Positions 44,499 through 53,372 are shown, numbered from the stretch's first letter. The stretch: 64,000 bases of DNA from Cytobacillus purgationiresistens (GCF_030813235.1 NZ_JAUSUB010000015.1:1-64000), one strand, 5' to 3'. A program made the numbers and translations. Notes: generated by a model from the letters alone, not told the origin.

Positions 44499-45647
44499 AT
44501 GACAGAAAATGAGTTAATCAATAAACTAAAACCTTCCATACAGGAAGTTTGGGAGCAATCAGCATTTAAAGTGCCGACAGCCATCCAAGCACAAGCGATT
44601 CCAGCAATTCTGGATGGAGAAGACGTGATTGCAGAATCACCAACGGGAACAGGAAAGACACTCGCTTACCTTTTGCCAGTGCTTGAGAAAATAGATGCAG
44701 ACAAAAAGGCTGTACAAACAGTTGTATTAGCTTCCTCACAAGAGCTTGTCATGCAAATTTTAGAGGAAGTTCAAAAATGGGGAGCAGGGAGCGGAATAAG
44801 AGCAGCTTCCTTTATCGGTGGTGCAAATGTTAAACGACAGCTTGAGAAGTTAAAAAAGCATCCTCACATTGCCATCGGTACACCAGGAAGAATGCTTGAA
44901 CTGATTAAGCAAAAAAAGTTGAAAATGCATGAAGTGAAAACAGTCGTTCTTGATGAAGGCGACCAGCTTTTAGTCAAGGAACATGTAGAAACGGTTAATA
45001 ATATTGTGAAATCAACATTGAGTGATAGACAAGTTGTCCTATTTTCCGCAACGATGCCAGCACATGTGGAAAAAATAGCAAGGGATTTAATGAATGAACC
45101 TGAAGTGATTAAAGTGAAAAAGGATGATACCTTTGATGCATCGGCAGTAGATCATTTATATTTTGTTGCTGAACTAAGAGACAAAATTAAATTGTTAGAA
45201 AAGCTTTCAAGAATGGAAGGCATGAAAGGGCTTGTATTTGTTAAAGACATTCCAAACTTAACGATTATTACTGGGAAATTGCAGTTCAACGGAATCCCAG
45301 CAAGTTCTCTTCATAGTGACTTGAATAAAATGGAACGTCAAACAAGCATGAAAGATTTCCGTGCAAATAAAACCAACCTTTTACTTGCGACAGATGTAGC
45401 AGCGAGAGGGCTTGATATTAAAGGCATCACCCATGTCATACACTTTGATTTTCCGAGGGATATCAACCAATACGTCCATCGCTCTGGACGTACAGGTAGA
45501 TTTGGAGCAAGTGGAACGGTCATCTCACTCGTAACACCAAGTGAAGAAAGAGATTTAAAGCGATTTACAAAAGATCTCGGCATCCATCCTGAAATGAAAA
45601 TCATCCGTGGCGGCGAAATTGTCGAGCCAAAGGTTTCTCGAAAATAA
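44499..45647 (+). CDS. yfmL: DEAD-box RNA helicase (YfmL/CshC-like)
   Basis: 382 residues. Motif Q (FKVPTAIQAQAI), motif I ESPTGTGKT, Ia, II DEGD in place of DEAD, III SAT, and IV-VI (TDVAARGLDIKGI, HRSGRTGRFG) are present. The DEGD variation is notable but B. subtilis YfmL has a DETD, so departure in this clade is normal. Length and sequence (AAS-IGGANVK, KKHPHI-GTPGR) match YfmL closely. It lacks the long C-terminal extension of CshA/DbpA; works in ribosome assembly or RNA remodelling. AAAGGAG precedes the ATG. Confidence 0.93.
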   Translation: MTENELINKLKPSIQEVWEQSAFKVPTAIQAQAIPAILDGEDVIAESPTGTGKTLAYLLPVLEKIDADKKAVQTVVLASSQELVMQILEEVQKWGAGSGIRAASFIGGANVKRQLEKLKKHPHIAIGTPGRMLELIKQKKLKMHEVKTVVLDEGDQLLVKEHVETVNNIVKSTLSDRQVVLFSATMPAHVEKIARDLMNEPEVIKVKKDDTFDASAVDHLYFVAELRDKIKLLEKLSRMEGMKGLVFVKDIPNLTIITGKLQFNGIPASSLHSDLNKMERQTSMKDFRANKTNLLLATDVAARGLDIKGITHVIHFDFPRDINQYVHRSGRTGRFGASGTVISLVTPSEERDLKRFTKDLGIHPEMKIIRGGEIVEPKVSRK

Positions 45648-45683
45648 GAAGTAATCGCTTTATTGCGAATCATAGTGATTAAA

Positions 45684-45714
45684 AAGACCAAATCGCATTT
45701 TGATTTGGTCCTTT
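45684..45714 (+). terminator. Terminator after yfmL
   Basis: GACCAAATC / GATTTGGTC with flanking A and T tracts. Confidence 0.88.
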
Positions 45715-45910
45715 CTAATCCTCGTTATTATAAATTTTTGAGAAATGAAATAGCTTCCTAGAGAACAAACCGAATGGCTTGGTAATTTGTTGAAACCTTC
45801 TTAACTGATAGTAACATTGATTTAATGCTATAAAGTGAATCGCTTGTGAGGTTATTTGTAAATTGGCAACTATAAAGATAAGAAACATTTGGTGAAGACA
45901 TAAAAAAATA

Positions 45911-46061
45911 GGCAGATATGAGGTTAAACTGGCAAAAGCATGAACAATCCGGCAGATGGGAGGTTAATCCGGCGAAAAGCACGAGCAATCCGACGAAAAG
46001 CACGAACATTCCAGCAGATATGAGATTAATCCGGCGAAAACTTAAATAATCCGATAAACGG
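45911..46061. repeat. Imperfect ~40-bp repeats with AATCCGGC core
   Basis: Phrases of the form GGCAGATATGAGGTTAA and AATCCGGCGAAAAGCACGA recur four times with decay (starts near 45911, 45950, 45991, 46011). No coding potential. The wider interval 45715-46304 holds only this, a hairpin and the 40-bp repeats below. Confidence 0.8.
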
Positions 46062-46086
46062 AAAAAATATCCTTCAACAAGCCGTT

Positions 46087-46128
46087 ATTAAAGATGCTCA
46101 GAGCGAATAGTCTCTGAGCGTTTTTAAT
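46087..46128. terminator. Terminator-like hairpin
   Basis: GCTCAGAG / CTCTGAGC stem flanked by ATTAAA and TTTTTAAT, so functional in either direction. Lies between the two repeat clusters downstream of both yfmL and the Rieske oxidoreductase. Confidence 0.75.
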
Positions 46129-46156
46129 AGCTATGAATTCATGCTCAATTTCTAAA

Positions 46157-46261
46157 ATGGCTGATATATCATAAAAATCGCTGATATCTTCTAATTATGG
46201 CTGATATATCATAAAAATCGCTGATATCTTCTAATTATCGCCGATATATCATAAAAATCAG
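46157..46261. repeat. Two and a half copies of a 40-bp repeat
   Basis: Units at 46157, 46197 and 46237 (partial). Each holds ATGGCTGATATATC followed by ATCGCTGATATC. The core ATCGCYGATATA is shared with the 183-bp array at 14.2-15.0 kb, 31 kb away. Confidence 0.9.
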
Positions 46262-46304
46262 TCCAAACAATCATATCCCGGCAGCCACGCACACCCAATC
46301 AAAC

Positions 46305-47822
46305 TCACTCAATCTTGTCCAGTGGTTTTTCTGCAGGTCCTTCAAGCACTTTCCCATTATATGAAAATCTTGAGCCATGACATGGGCAATCCCATGTTCG
46401 ATCGCCATGGTTCCATTCGGTTTCACATCCTAAATGGGTACATGTTGTATCCACGATATGTAGCTTTCCTTCTTTATCACGGTATGCACCTGCCCGTTTT
46501 CCGTTCACTTTGACTACTGCGCCTTCATCATTTTGCAAGTCTTCCGCATGCATTGGCACATACTCAAGCTTGCCTTTAATCAGTTGCCCTGCCACATCCG
46601 TGTTGTAGGAGATGAAATTCTTTATGCTTGGATTTGGCGCAAAACGGGATGGTGTAAACAATTGTTGATATGGGTTGCTTTTTTCAGTAATAAGATCTTT
46701 AAGCAAAAGCGCAGCTGCTGTTCCGTTTGTCATTCCCCATTTTCTAAAGCCTGTCGCCACAAAAATATTGTTTTGCTTGGATGTAATAGGGCCGATATAA
46801 GGGACGTCATCTAATGTGGTTAAATCTTGAGCTGACCAGCGATACGGGTAATCAGTGATGCCTAAAGTTTCGGAAGCGAATTCCTCAAGCGCACGATAAT
46901 GCTTTAAGGTATCGATACCTTTTCCTGTTTTATGTCCTTCACCGCTTACAAGAATAAGCTTTTCTCCATTGTAAGGGGTAAATCGCAAAGAGCGCTTGGG
47001 CTGGTCAGCGCTATAGTACATGCCCCCAGGATATTCAGATGTAGTTTTCACACCCAGCACATACGACCTTTCAGGAAGCAACCTTGCAAAATAGAATGCT
47101 TTCATATCTACAAAAGGATAGTGGCTAGCTGAAATAACAAACTTACACGTGATGCGATTGCCATCCTTCGTAATGACAACGGGCTCAGTTCCTTCTTCTA
47201 CGTCTATGGCGGTTGTATTCTCGTAGACAGTTCCGCCATTGTTTACAAACTCATCCAATAATCCTTTTAAGTATTTAACTGGATGGAATTGTGCTTGATT
47301 ATGCATGGCAAGGACGCCAGTAGTAGGGATATTAAACGGGATACTATCAACTAAGCTGCCATTGATCTTAAGTCTCTGATAAGCATCAAATTCGTTTGTG
47401 AGCTTTTCGCTATATTCATCAGATGTTGAATAAATAAATGAATCTTCCTGGCTAAAATCACAATCGATGCTGTTGGCGGTAGTTTGAATGAATTTAATTG
47501 CATCCTCTTGTGCGTCATAATATTGTTTAGCTTTTTCAATTCCTAAATTAGTTATTAATTCATCATAAATCAGTCCATGCTGAGCGGTGATTTTTGCGGT
47601 AGTATGACCAGTTGTTCCATTCATTACTTTTCCGGTTTCAATGATGATTACTTTAAAGCCTTCTTTAATGAGGAGATTGGCGGATGTGATTCCGGTTATT
47701 CCAGCGCCTACAATTACAATATCTGTCTTCACATCAGAATTTAACTTCTCAAAGCCATTTACTTTTTCATCTTGCCAATATGACTCAGGATATTGGGGCA
47801 TGCTGTAATTTGATGCAGTCAT
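46305..47822 (-). CDS. yhfW: FAD-dependent oxidoreductase with C-terminal Rieske domain (YhfW-like)
   Basis: 505 residues from the ATG at 47822 (GGAGG 8 bp upstream; an ATG at 47849 is less well placed). A DAO-type FAD domain starts with DIVIVGAGITGITSANLL; the last ~95 residues form a Rieske [2Fe-2S] domain with CTHLGC and CPCHGSRF (both Cys-His pairs present). Same architecture and length as B. subtilis YhfW. Reaction unknown; the FAD domain oxidises an amine or amino acid-like substrate in relatives and the Rieske cluster may accept electrons. Confidence 0.93.
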   Translation of the reverse strand: MTASNYSMPQYPESYWQDEKVNGFEKLNSDVKTDIVIVGAGITGITSANLLIKEGFKVIIIETGKVMNGTTGHTTAKITAQHGLIYDELITNLGIEKAKQYYDAQEDAIKFIQTTANSIDCDFSQEDSFIYSTSDEYSEKLTNEFDAYQRLKINGSLVDSIPFNIPTTGVLAMHNQAQFHPVKYLKGLLDEFVNNGGTVYENTTAIDVEEGTEPVVITKDGNRITCKFVISASHYPFVDMKAFYFARLLPERSYVLGVKTTSEYPGGMYYSADQPKRSLRFTPYNGEKLILVSGEGHKTGKGIDTLKHYRALEEFASETLGITDYPYRWSAQDLTTLDDVPYIGPITSKQNNIFVATGFRKWGMTNGTAAALLLKDLITEKSNPYQQLFTPSRFAPNPSIKNFISYNTDVAGQLIKGKLEYVPMHAEDLQNDEGAVVKVNGKRAGAYRDKEGKLHIVDTTCTHLGCETEWNHGDRTWDCPCHGSRFSYNGKVLEGPAEKPLDKIE

Positions 47823-48026
47823 TTTATCGTCCTCCATAACTAATTGCATTGGTCATTTTCCTAGATTTTCATGATGGCGGAAAGCTCGTTAACCTCAAAA
47901 TCAAACGAATGTAAGAGTGAGGCAAAGTTCTAGCCAACATATCTAGTTTACTTCTTCTATCGATAACTTCTCCTTTAATAAAAAAATGTATACTATCGAT
48001 GTCAAATTAATACAAACTTTCACCAA

Positions 48027-48126
48027 TTGACGTAAAAAAGTTATGTGAGCTATAATGAAAACACAGAAAATATGAATTTTTCTTAACTAAGAGAGGTCCT
48101 AAACACTTTTTGGGCCTTTATTTCTT
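48027..48126 (+). promoter_or_regulatory. Sigma-A promoter and possible leader attenuator of the trans-sulfuration gene
   Basis: TTGACG (48027-48032) and TATAAT (48051-48056) are 18 bp apart. About 30 nt after the expected transcript start, AGAGGTCC (48092-48099) can pair with GGGCCTTT (48112-48119), followed by a U-rich tract (TTATTTCTTTT), which would end transcription before the ribosome site at 48132-48138. No SAM-I riboswitch core or T-box is recognisable. Confidence 0.5.
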
Positions 48127-48146
48127 TTAAAAGGGGATAGCAAGTC

Positions 48147-49286
48147 ATGAAATTCGAAACAGCTCTATTACATAGCAAAAATAAAGCGAATCGAACCATC
48201 AAAAGTAAAGCAACACCTATTTACCAAACATCCGCGTTTACGTTTAATAATTTAGAAGAGCTTGAAGGATTTTATCAAGGAAACGGGAATTATCTATACA
48301 CACGTGTAGGCAATCCGAATACAGATGAACTAAGCGAAATCGTGGCTAGATTAGAAGAGGCGCCAACAGGTGTAACAGCATCATCAGGGTTAGCGGCTAT
48401 CATGGCAGGTGTGCTAGCCGTTGCAAAAAGCGGAGATCATATTATCGCAACCGATGATTTATACGGCGGCAGCTTTCATCTAATTGCAGAAGAATTGACA
48501 CAGTTTGGTATTGCGGTAAGTGTTGTTCCTTTTACGAATATAGCGGAGGTGGAGAGAGCAATTAAAGCGAATACAAAGCTTCTCTATACCGAATCGATTA
48601 CCAATCCCCTTCTGAGAGTGGAAGACTTAGAGCAAATCGTAGCTCTAGCAAAAAAACATAATCTAAAAACATTAATAGATAATACTTTTGCCACACCTTT
48701 CCATTGTAAACCGTACTTGCTAGGAGTCGATATGGTTGTCCATAGTGCGACAAAATATATTGGCGGCCACAGTGATGTAACTGCTGGAGTGATTGTAGGT
48801 ACTGAGGAATTAATGGGCAAAGCTTTAGCCAAAGTAGTCAATCTGGGAGCCAACTTAAGTCCATTTGAAGCTTGGTTAACTGCCAGAGGGGCAAAAACGT
48901 TAGCTTTAAGGATGAAGGCGCAGTCTTCCAATGCTAAAAAAGTTGCAGAAGCTATTCAAATGCATAACTATGTAGAGAAGGTATATTACCCATTTATACA
49001 TGGTGAGGATGGATTTGGAGCAATGGTCACAATTACTCTAAGTGACAGTGCTAATGTAAGTCAATTCTTCCAATCTTTAGGGTGGATAAAAATTGTACCC
49101 ACACTCGCTGGGGTTGAAACATCTGTCTCTCATCCATTAACGACATCGCACAGGGCATTGCCGCCTGAGAAGTGTGCGGAGCTCGGCATTACGGAAAAGG
49201 TCATTAGGATTTCAGTAGGGATAGAGCATGCGGATGATATTATCGCTCAGTTAGCTGAAGCGATTGATCACTCTATTCAGTCTTAA
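48147..49286 (+). CDS. Trans-sulfuration PLP enzyme (cystathionine beta/gamma-lyase or gamma-synthase)
   Basis: 379 residues, the length of B. subtilis MccB and MetI. Cys/Met-metabolism PLP domain: YLYTRVGNPN, DDLYGGSFHL, the PLP-Lys in SATKYIGGHSD (~205) and the C-terminal GVETSVSHPLTTSH. Members make or cleave cystathionine in the methionine-cysteine link. Alone in its unit, so partners that would decide between MccB and MetI/MetC are missing. AAAAGGGGAT precedes the ATG. Confidence 0.9.
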   Translation: MKFETALLHSKNKANRTIKSKATPIYQTSAFTFNNLEELEGFYQGNGNYLYTRVGNPNTDELSEIVARLEEAPTGVTASSGLAAIMAGVLAVAKSGDHIIATDDLYGGSFHLIAEELTQFGIAVSVVPFTNIAEVERAIKANTKLLYTESITNPLLRVEDLEQIVALAKKHNLKTLIDNTFATPFHCKPYLLGVDMVVHSATKYIGGHSDVTAGVIVGTEELMGKALAKVVNLGANLSPFEAWLTARGAKTLALRMKAQSSNAKKVAEAIQMHNYVEKVYYPFIHGEDGFGAMVTITLSDSANVSQFFQSLGWIKIVPTLAGVETSVSHPLTTSHRALPPEKCAELGITEKVIRISVGIEHADDIIAQLAEAIDHSIQS

Positions 49287-49339
49287 ATAAAAGCTCTTTT
49301 CTAAAAGATTATTGTTTTTTCATAGGTGTTGATAAGTCT

Positions 49340-49476
49340 AACCATTGATAACAATGTTGATTGGAGCGGATGTGCGAGACTACTACGGGAGCAGCGGGAC
49401 AGGTGAGACCCCACAGGAGCATAGCGAGGCTCACCGCCCGCCCCGCGGAAAGCGAGCACCTGGAGAGGAAATCAAC
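49340..49476 (+). repeat. Dispersed Bacillaceae intergenic repeat with short terminal inverted repeats
   Basis: Contains GCGGGACAGGTGAGACCCC and GCTCACCGCCCGCCCCGCGG; the core is bounded by GTTGATT (49356-49362) and AATCAAC (49470-49476), 7-bp terminal inverted repeats. A shorter inverted copy lies at 40674-40763. No ORF; a non-autonomous palindromic element is likely. Confidence 0.85.
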
Positions 49477-49546
49477 CACTACCTGCGAAAAGCACCAAAG
49501 TATACGATAACAGCCTAAATAAAAGACCGTACCTACTTTTAAACGT

Positions 49547-49592
49547 ACCCTATAGTGTAGACGGAAATTAAGTCTACCTATAGGGTGTTTTC
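49547..49592. terminator. Long hairpin, terminator-like or IS-end-like
   Basis: ACCCTATAG-T-GTAGAC (49547-49562) pairs with GTCTAC-CTATAGGGT (49572-49586), 15 bp with one bulge, followed by TTTTCTTTTATT. May terminate transcription; the ACCCTATAG phrase is also like ends of IS3-group elements, so a relic is possible. Confidence 0.6.
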
Positions 49593-49704
49593 TTTTATTC
49601 ATATTTAAAAAAGACAACATAAATTAATATAAGAAACACTGGAATCTTAGCTGTACATACCTTTTTTCTTCTGGATGAAGGGTTCAAGTAAAAGACTCAT
49701 ATGA

Positions 49705-51156
49705 TCAATTATCAGTTTTCAAAAAAGTTTCCACACGTTTAAGATAAGGTTTCATATCATAAGAAAAATATAATTGACTTGAAAGTTTGATTGGATCTCC
49801 AAAGAAAAAACGTTCGTATAATGTTTCCCGTGTACCGAATGAACTCATAGTTAAATCCCAAGCTAAACGAAAAGTTTTAATACGGTCCTCTGCATTTTTT
49901 GATTTAGCCTGTAAATACTGATCTAAATCTTTTTTGATACTTGATTGAAATGTATTTTCTGTTGGAATCGTCATTAATCCACTTGCACCTAGCAGTTGAA
50001 TGATCTCGGTAAACCTAGGATAAATTTTCGGAAACAAATTAATAGCTATCTGAAGTGTTAGTTGGTCTGGTCTCATATATCCCGTGTCATCTACTTTAGC
50101 TTCTATTTCAGATTTAAGCACTAAGGCCTTCATTGTCTCTAATGCTACAATAATTTCAGAAACCTTCTCTTGCACATGCTGGTAATCCATAATATTTATT
50201 GTCTCAATAATGGACTGTACAACACCTAATACAAATTCAGTTTTAACAATTCTTCTAGAAACAACTTGATGTAAGGTAAAAGCTAAATATGAACTTTTTT
50301 CTATGAAACTATTTGATATTTCTACATTATCGTAATAAAAAACCCGATTCCAAGGGACTAATACATTATCAAAAATAACAATCGTATCCATTTCCTCAAA
50401 TCTTGAACTTAATGGATAATTAAAAGCAGAGTTCCCTCCTACAAATGAATCTCTACAAATAAACTTCAAACCTTTACTGTTGCTGGGAATACTAAATGAG
50501 AAGCCTCGCTCTTTACCATCGAATCCTGCGGCAGATAAAACTAATATCTCATCTGTTATACCACCTTGTGTTGCCAGTAATTTTGCACCTTTAATAATTA
50601 TTCCTTCTTCGATCCTATTTACAATTTTTGCTGCAATAGGCTCATCTGAATCTTCGAAATAATATTGTGCTCTATTTACTTGTGGATCAATAAATGTATG
50701 AGTGATTGATAAATCATTTTCACGAGCATACTCATAGAACCTTGTTATGTTTTCTGGAAAACAATTTGGTTTCCCTCTTAATAAATCTACAGATGAAGCA
50801 AATGCCATCAATACTGTATTCATATAATCTGGGCTCCGGCCCATCATTCCATTGTTTAATTTTGCCCAGTATTGAATCATTGTACGTCTTTTCACTAAAT
50901 CATCGATCGTGCGTGGCTGTAAGTAAGACATTCCTACTGGTTCTTCAGTTAATGGAGATTGATAGGTCAATTGGTTTTTTAATTGTTCATTATACTGCAA
51001 ATCATATAACTTCTTTTGACTGTTCATTACTCCTTTAAATGCAGGATGCTCAGAAATATTGCCTGTTACAGGATTACCCTCTATCCATACAGTTGTTTTT
51101 AACTGGTCAATCCGACTAATATATTCATCTCCATTTATAGCTGGCAAATGCCACAC
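49705..51156 (-). CDS. yoaI: 4-hydroxyphenylacetate 3-hydroxylase (HpaB) family monooxygenase
   Basis: 483 residues, identical in length to B. subtilis YoaI. N-terminal HpaB_N helices (SHPAFKGVMNSQKKLYDL) and C-terminal domain (FVLGVVQSIIETINI, FPKIYPRFTEIIQLLGASGLMTIP, in part) form the flavin-dependent oxygenase component; a separate FADH2-supplying reductase is needed and none is encoded nearby. GTG start at 51156 with only a weak GGGG upstream. Aromatic hydroxylation in the cytoplasm is likely, the true substrate unknown. Confidence 0.9.
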   Translation of the reverse strand: MWHLPAINGDEYISRIDQLKTTVWIEGNPVTGNISEHPAFKGVMNSQKKLYDLQYNEQLKNQLTYQSPLTEEPVGMSYLQPRTIDDLVKRRTMIQYWAKLNNGMMGRSPDYMNTVLMAFASSVDLLRGKPNCFPENITRFYEYARENDLSITHTFIDPQVNRAQYYFEDSDEPIAAKIVNRIEEGIIIKGAKLLATQGGITDEILVLSAAGFDGKERGFSFSIPSNSKGLKFICRDSFVGGNSAFNYPLSSRFEEMDTIVIFDNVLVPWNRVFYYDNVEISNSFIEKSSYLAFTLHQVVSRRIVKTEFVLGVVQSIIETINIMDYQHVQEKVSEIIVALETMKALVLKSEIEAKVDDTGYMRPDQLTLQIAINLFPKIYPRFTEIIQLLGASGLMTIPTENTFQSSIKKDLDQYLQAKSKNAEDRIKTFRLAWDLTMSSFGTRETLYERFFFGDPIKLSSQLYFSYDMKPYLKRVETFLKTDN

Positions 51157-51414
51157 CCCATTTCTTTAGTGATATCATATTATGCTACCTTTTCCTTTAT
51201 TACTAAGGTGTGAACCGATTATTTAAAAAAACAAAAAACCTTCCTCAATAACTCATTAGAACGGTATCGTTTGAGATTGATTCTTTTTTTAGTGATGGTC
51301 GGACCAATTCACAAGAGAACTATATTTGAAATGAACTTACAAATTTGCCGAAACATTTTAGACTCATTACCCATATATTATTAAGTAGCAATTAAATAAA
51401 GAGGTGAATTTAAT

Positions 51415-51771
51415 ATGGACAATTACAGGAATTATAATTCCTATGAAAGGATTTTTGGGCCTCAGCCTCCCTCAAGCCCGCCCAGGCCCCCGGGGACATT
51501 CCCTGCACTAAATCCGCAACAAGCACCAACTGCTCCTCCCCCAGCATTTGTTCCAGCGCAACAAACTGCTACGCAGTTTGCAGTTGATCCACGAGCCATA
51601 TCATTATGTTTGTTTCGCAATACATTTTTATGGCTGAGAGATGGTTCTGGTTTCTGGTTTTACCCTGTATTTGTAGGGCCAAGATCAGTTGCTGGTTTTA
51701 GATGGACAGGAAGGTTCTGGACAATTTTTGGAGTGGATACAAGACAGATTGTGTCATTTACCTGTTTATAA
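51415..51771 (+). CDS. Small Pro-rich protein with aromatic C-terminal domain
   Basis: 118 residues. The first ~60 are Asn/Tyr then Pro/Ala/Gln-rich (PQPPSSPPRPPGTFPAL) and disordered; the last ~50 form a hydrophobic, Trp/Phe-rich block (CLFRNTFLWLRDGSGFWFYP, GFRWTGRFWTIFGVD). I recall similar C-terminal blocks in uncharacterised small Bacillaceae proteins. GAGGTGA precedes the ATG. A spore or surface role is a guess; function unknown. Confidence 0.75.
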   Translation: MDNYRNYNSYERIFGPQPPSSPPRPPGTFPALNPQQAPTAPPPAFVPAQQTATQFAVDPRAISLCLFRNTFLWLRDGSGFWFYPVFVGPRSVAGFRWTGRFWTIFGVDTRQIVSFTCL

Positions 51772-51904
51772 AAAGTTGGCTAGGTAAATCTTTGCATATT
51801 CACATGGCATGCATCTCCCTAGAATATCCCAGGAAAAAAGGTATAAGAAACCGAAATATGCCTTTACCCACTTGGATTAAGGCGTTCTTTACAAATAGGA
51901 ATGA

Positions 51905-51952
51905 GCATAAAATAAGACCTCTGTTCAATGCAGAGGTCTTATTATTTTATGC
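51905..51952 (+). terminator. Strong terminator-like hairpin
   Basis: Stem GCATAAAATAAGACCTCTG paired with CAGAGGTCTTATTATTTTATGC, loop ttcaatg; long, nearly perfect. Confidence 0.88.
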
Positions 51953-52053
51953 TTAGGTGAATTGAAAAATGTCTTTTGGAATGGGTGCCTGCCCTCATAT
52001 AACATATTGCTTTTCTAATATTCAGCTTGAGCGTCTAAGGATTGAGAGTGTTT

Positions 52054-52515
52054 GCTTGTCGCCCCTGAACGAGGCGGTTCCGCATTTCGATTTGTTCAGC
52101 TCCACCGCCTAGGGGCTCGAGGTCATAAGTCAAACCACCTCGGAGGTTAAAGTGCAAATCACCTCGGAGGTTAAAGTGCAAATCACCTCGGAGGTTAAAG
52201 TGCAAACCTCCAAGGCGATTCGTCTTATGCTTGTCGCCCCTGAACGAGGCGGTTCCGCATTTCGATTTGTTCAGCTCCACCGCCTAGGGGCTCGAGGTCA
52301 TAAGTCAAATCACCTTGGAGGTTAAAGTGCAAACCTCCAAGGCGATTCGTCTTATGCTTGTCGCCCCTGAACGAGGCGGTTCCGCATTTCGATTTGTCCA
52401 GCTCCACCGCCTAGAGGCTCGAGGTCATAAGTCAAACCACCTCGGAGGTTAAAGTGCAAACCTCCAAGGCGATTCGTCTTATGCTTGTCGCCCCTGAACG
52501 AGGGCGGTTCCGCAT
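52054..52515. repeat. Nested repeat array: 127-bp unit with internal 24-bp expansion
   Basis: GCTTGTCGCCCCTGAACGAGG recurs at 52054, 52229, 52356 and 52483 (spacings 175, 127, 127). The first unit is longer by exactly two copies of a 24-bp subunit (CCTCGGAGGTTAAAGTGCAAATCA-type, ~52139-52210). Each unit folds into hairpins (GGAGGTT ... AACCTCC; CATAAG ... CTTATG; AGGGGC ... GCCCCT). The CACCGCCTAGGGGCTCGAGG phrase is widespread in Bacillaceae intergenic DNA. Minus-strand ORFs here are shadows of the repeat. Confidence 0.93.
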
Positions 52516-52521
52516 TTCGTG

Positions 52522-52665
52522 TTATAAGTGAACGTTTTCGTCTTTACTTACTTCATCTACTTCAATGGAATCTTTAGAGGGCAGGGCGGTTCTTAGTGCA
52601 AAGATAAAAATGCCGGCTGCTAAACCAATGACAATTAAGAAGCCGATTGTTGTGATCCATAACAT
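52522..52665 (-). CDS. 47-aa single-span membrane protein
   Basis: An open frame too short for usual cut-offs, from the ATG at 52665 to TAA at 52522. It encodes one hydrophobic segment (MLWITTIGFLIVIGLAAGIF then IFALRTAL) followed by an acidic tail (DSIEVDEVSKDENVHL). GGGGAG lies about 11 bp upstream. Codon and residue pattern look protein-like. Divergent from rraA. Conservation not testable here; function unknown. Confidence 0.6.
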   Translation of the reverse strand: MLWITTIGFLIVIGLAAGIFIFALRTALPSKDSIEVDEVSKDENVHL

Positions 52666-52837
52666 CGCCAAACGGATCTCCCCTTTTCATGTTCTCTGTT
52701 TTTTGCATTATTCTTTAGATGCACTTACTTAACTTATATGCGGAGCAACTCATTTTCTTGTCAAATTAAAAAAATGAAAGGGAACGAAAGACGAGATGAC
52801 GAATAAGAAGCAAGAGGGTAATGAAGGAGGAATGAAC

Positions 52838-53317
52838 ATGACATCTAAAACTGCAGATTTATGTGATGAGTTCAGCGGTGAACTTAAAGTTTGTCAGCAG
52901 GAATTTAAGGCGTATGGGATGAGAAGACAATTCTCAGGACCGATTTCGACTGTGAGAGTATTTGAAGATAATGTATTGGTATTGAATGCATTAGAAACGA
53001 TACCTGCTGGTAATGTCCTTGTTGTTGACGGGGGAGGTTCCAGAAGATGTGCGTTAATGGGAGACCGACTTGGAAAAGTTGCTCAAGATCGTGGCTTAGC
53101 AGGTGTAATTATTTATGGGTGTGTAAGGGATACAGCAGAACTGGCAACAATGGAGACCGGTATACTTGCGATTGGCAGCTGTCCTTTGAAAAGCAAAAAG
53201 GCAGGTAAGGGAGATGTGGATGTAGAGGTTAAATTTGGTGGAATTGAATGGTCGCCTGGCGAGTATGTTTATGCTGACGAGGATGGTGTCGTTGTTTCAG
53301 CAAGAAATTTGGTATAA
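52838..53317 (+). CDS. rraA: RraA-family protein
   Basis: 159 residues from the ATG at 52838 (AGGAGG 7 bp upstream; earlier in-frame ATGs at 52796 and 52832 are worse placed). TADLCDEF start, VVDGGGSRRCALMGDRLG and GVIIYGCVRDTAELA are conserved in RraA, which in E. coli binds and inhibits RNase E. Bacilli lack RNase E; many family members are 4-hydroxy-4-methyl-2-oxoglutarate/oxaloacetate-type aldolases or of unknown role, so function is open. Confidence 0.9.
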   Translation: MTSKTADLCDEFSGELKVCQQEFKAYGMRRQFSGPISTVRVFEDNVLVLNALETIPAGNVLVVDGGGSRRCALMGDRLGKVAQDRGLAGVIIYGCVRDTAELATMETGILAIGSCPLKSKKAGKGDVDVEVKFGGIEWSPGEYVYADEDGVVVSARNLV

Positions 53318-53372
53318 GAAAGCAGTCATTGCTGCAGCGGCATTTTATTGTTTTAACTCATGTCAGGAATTG

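Noticed and set aside
48000..48146. SAM-I riboswitch or T-box before the trans-sulfuration gene
   Set aside because: Neither the S-box core (AGAGGTGGAGGGA-like) nor a T-box sequence is present; only a short terminator-like hairpin.
52035..52407. Minus-strand frames with repeated HFNLRG blocks
   Set aside because: The protein repeats only mirror the 24-bp and 127-bp DNA repeats and the frames have no start signal.
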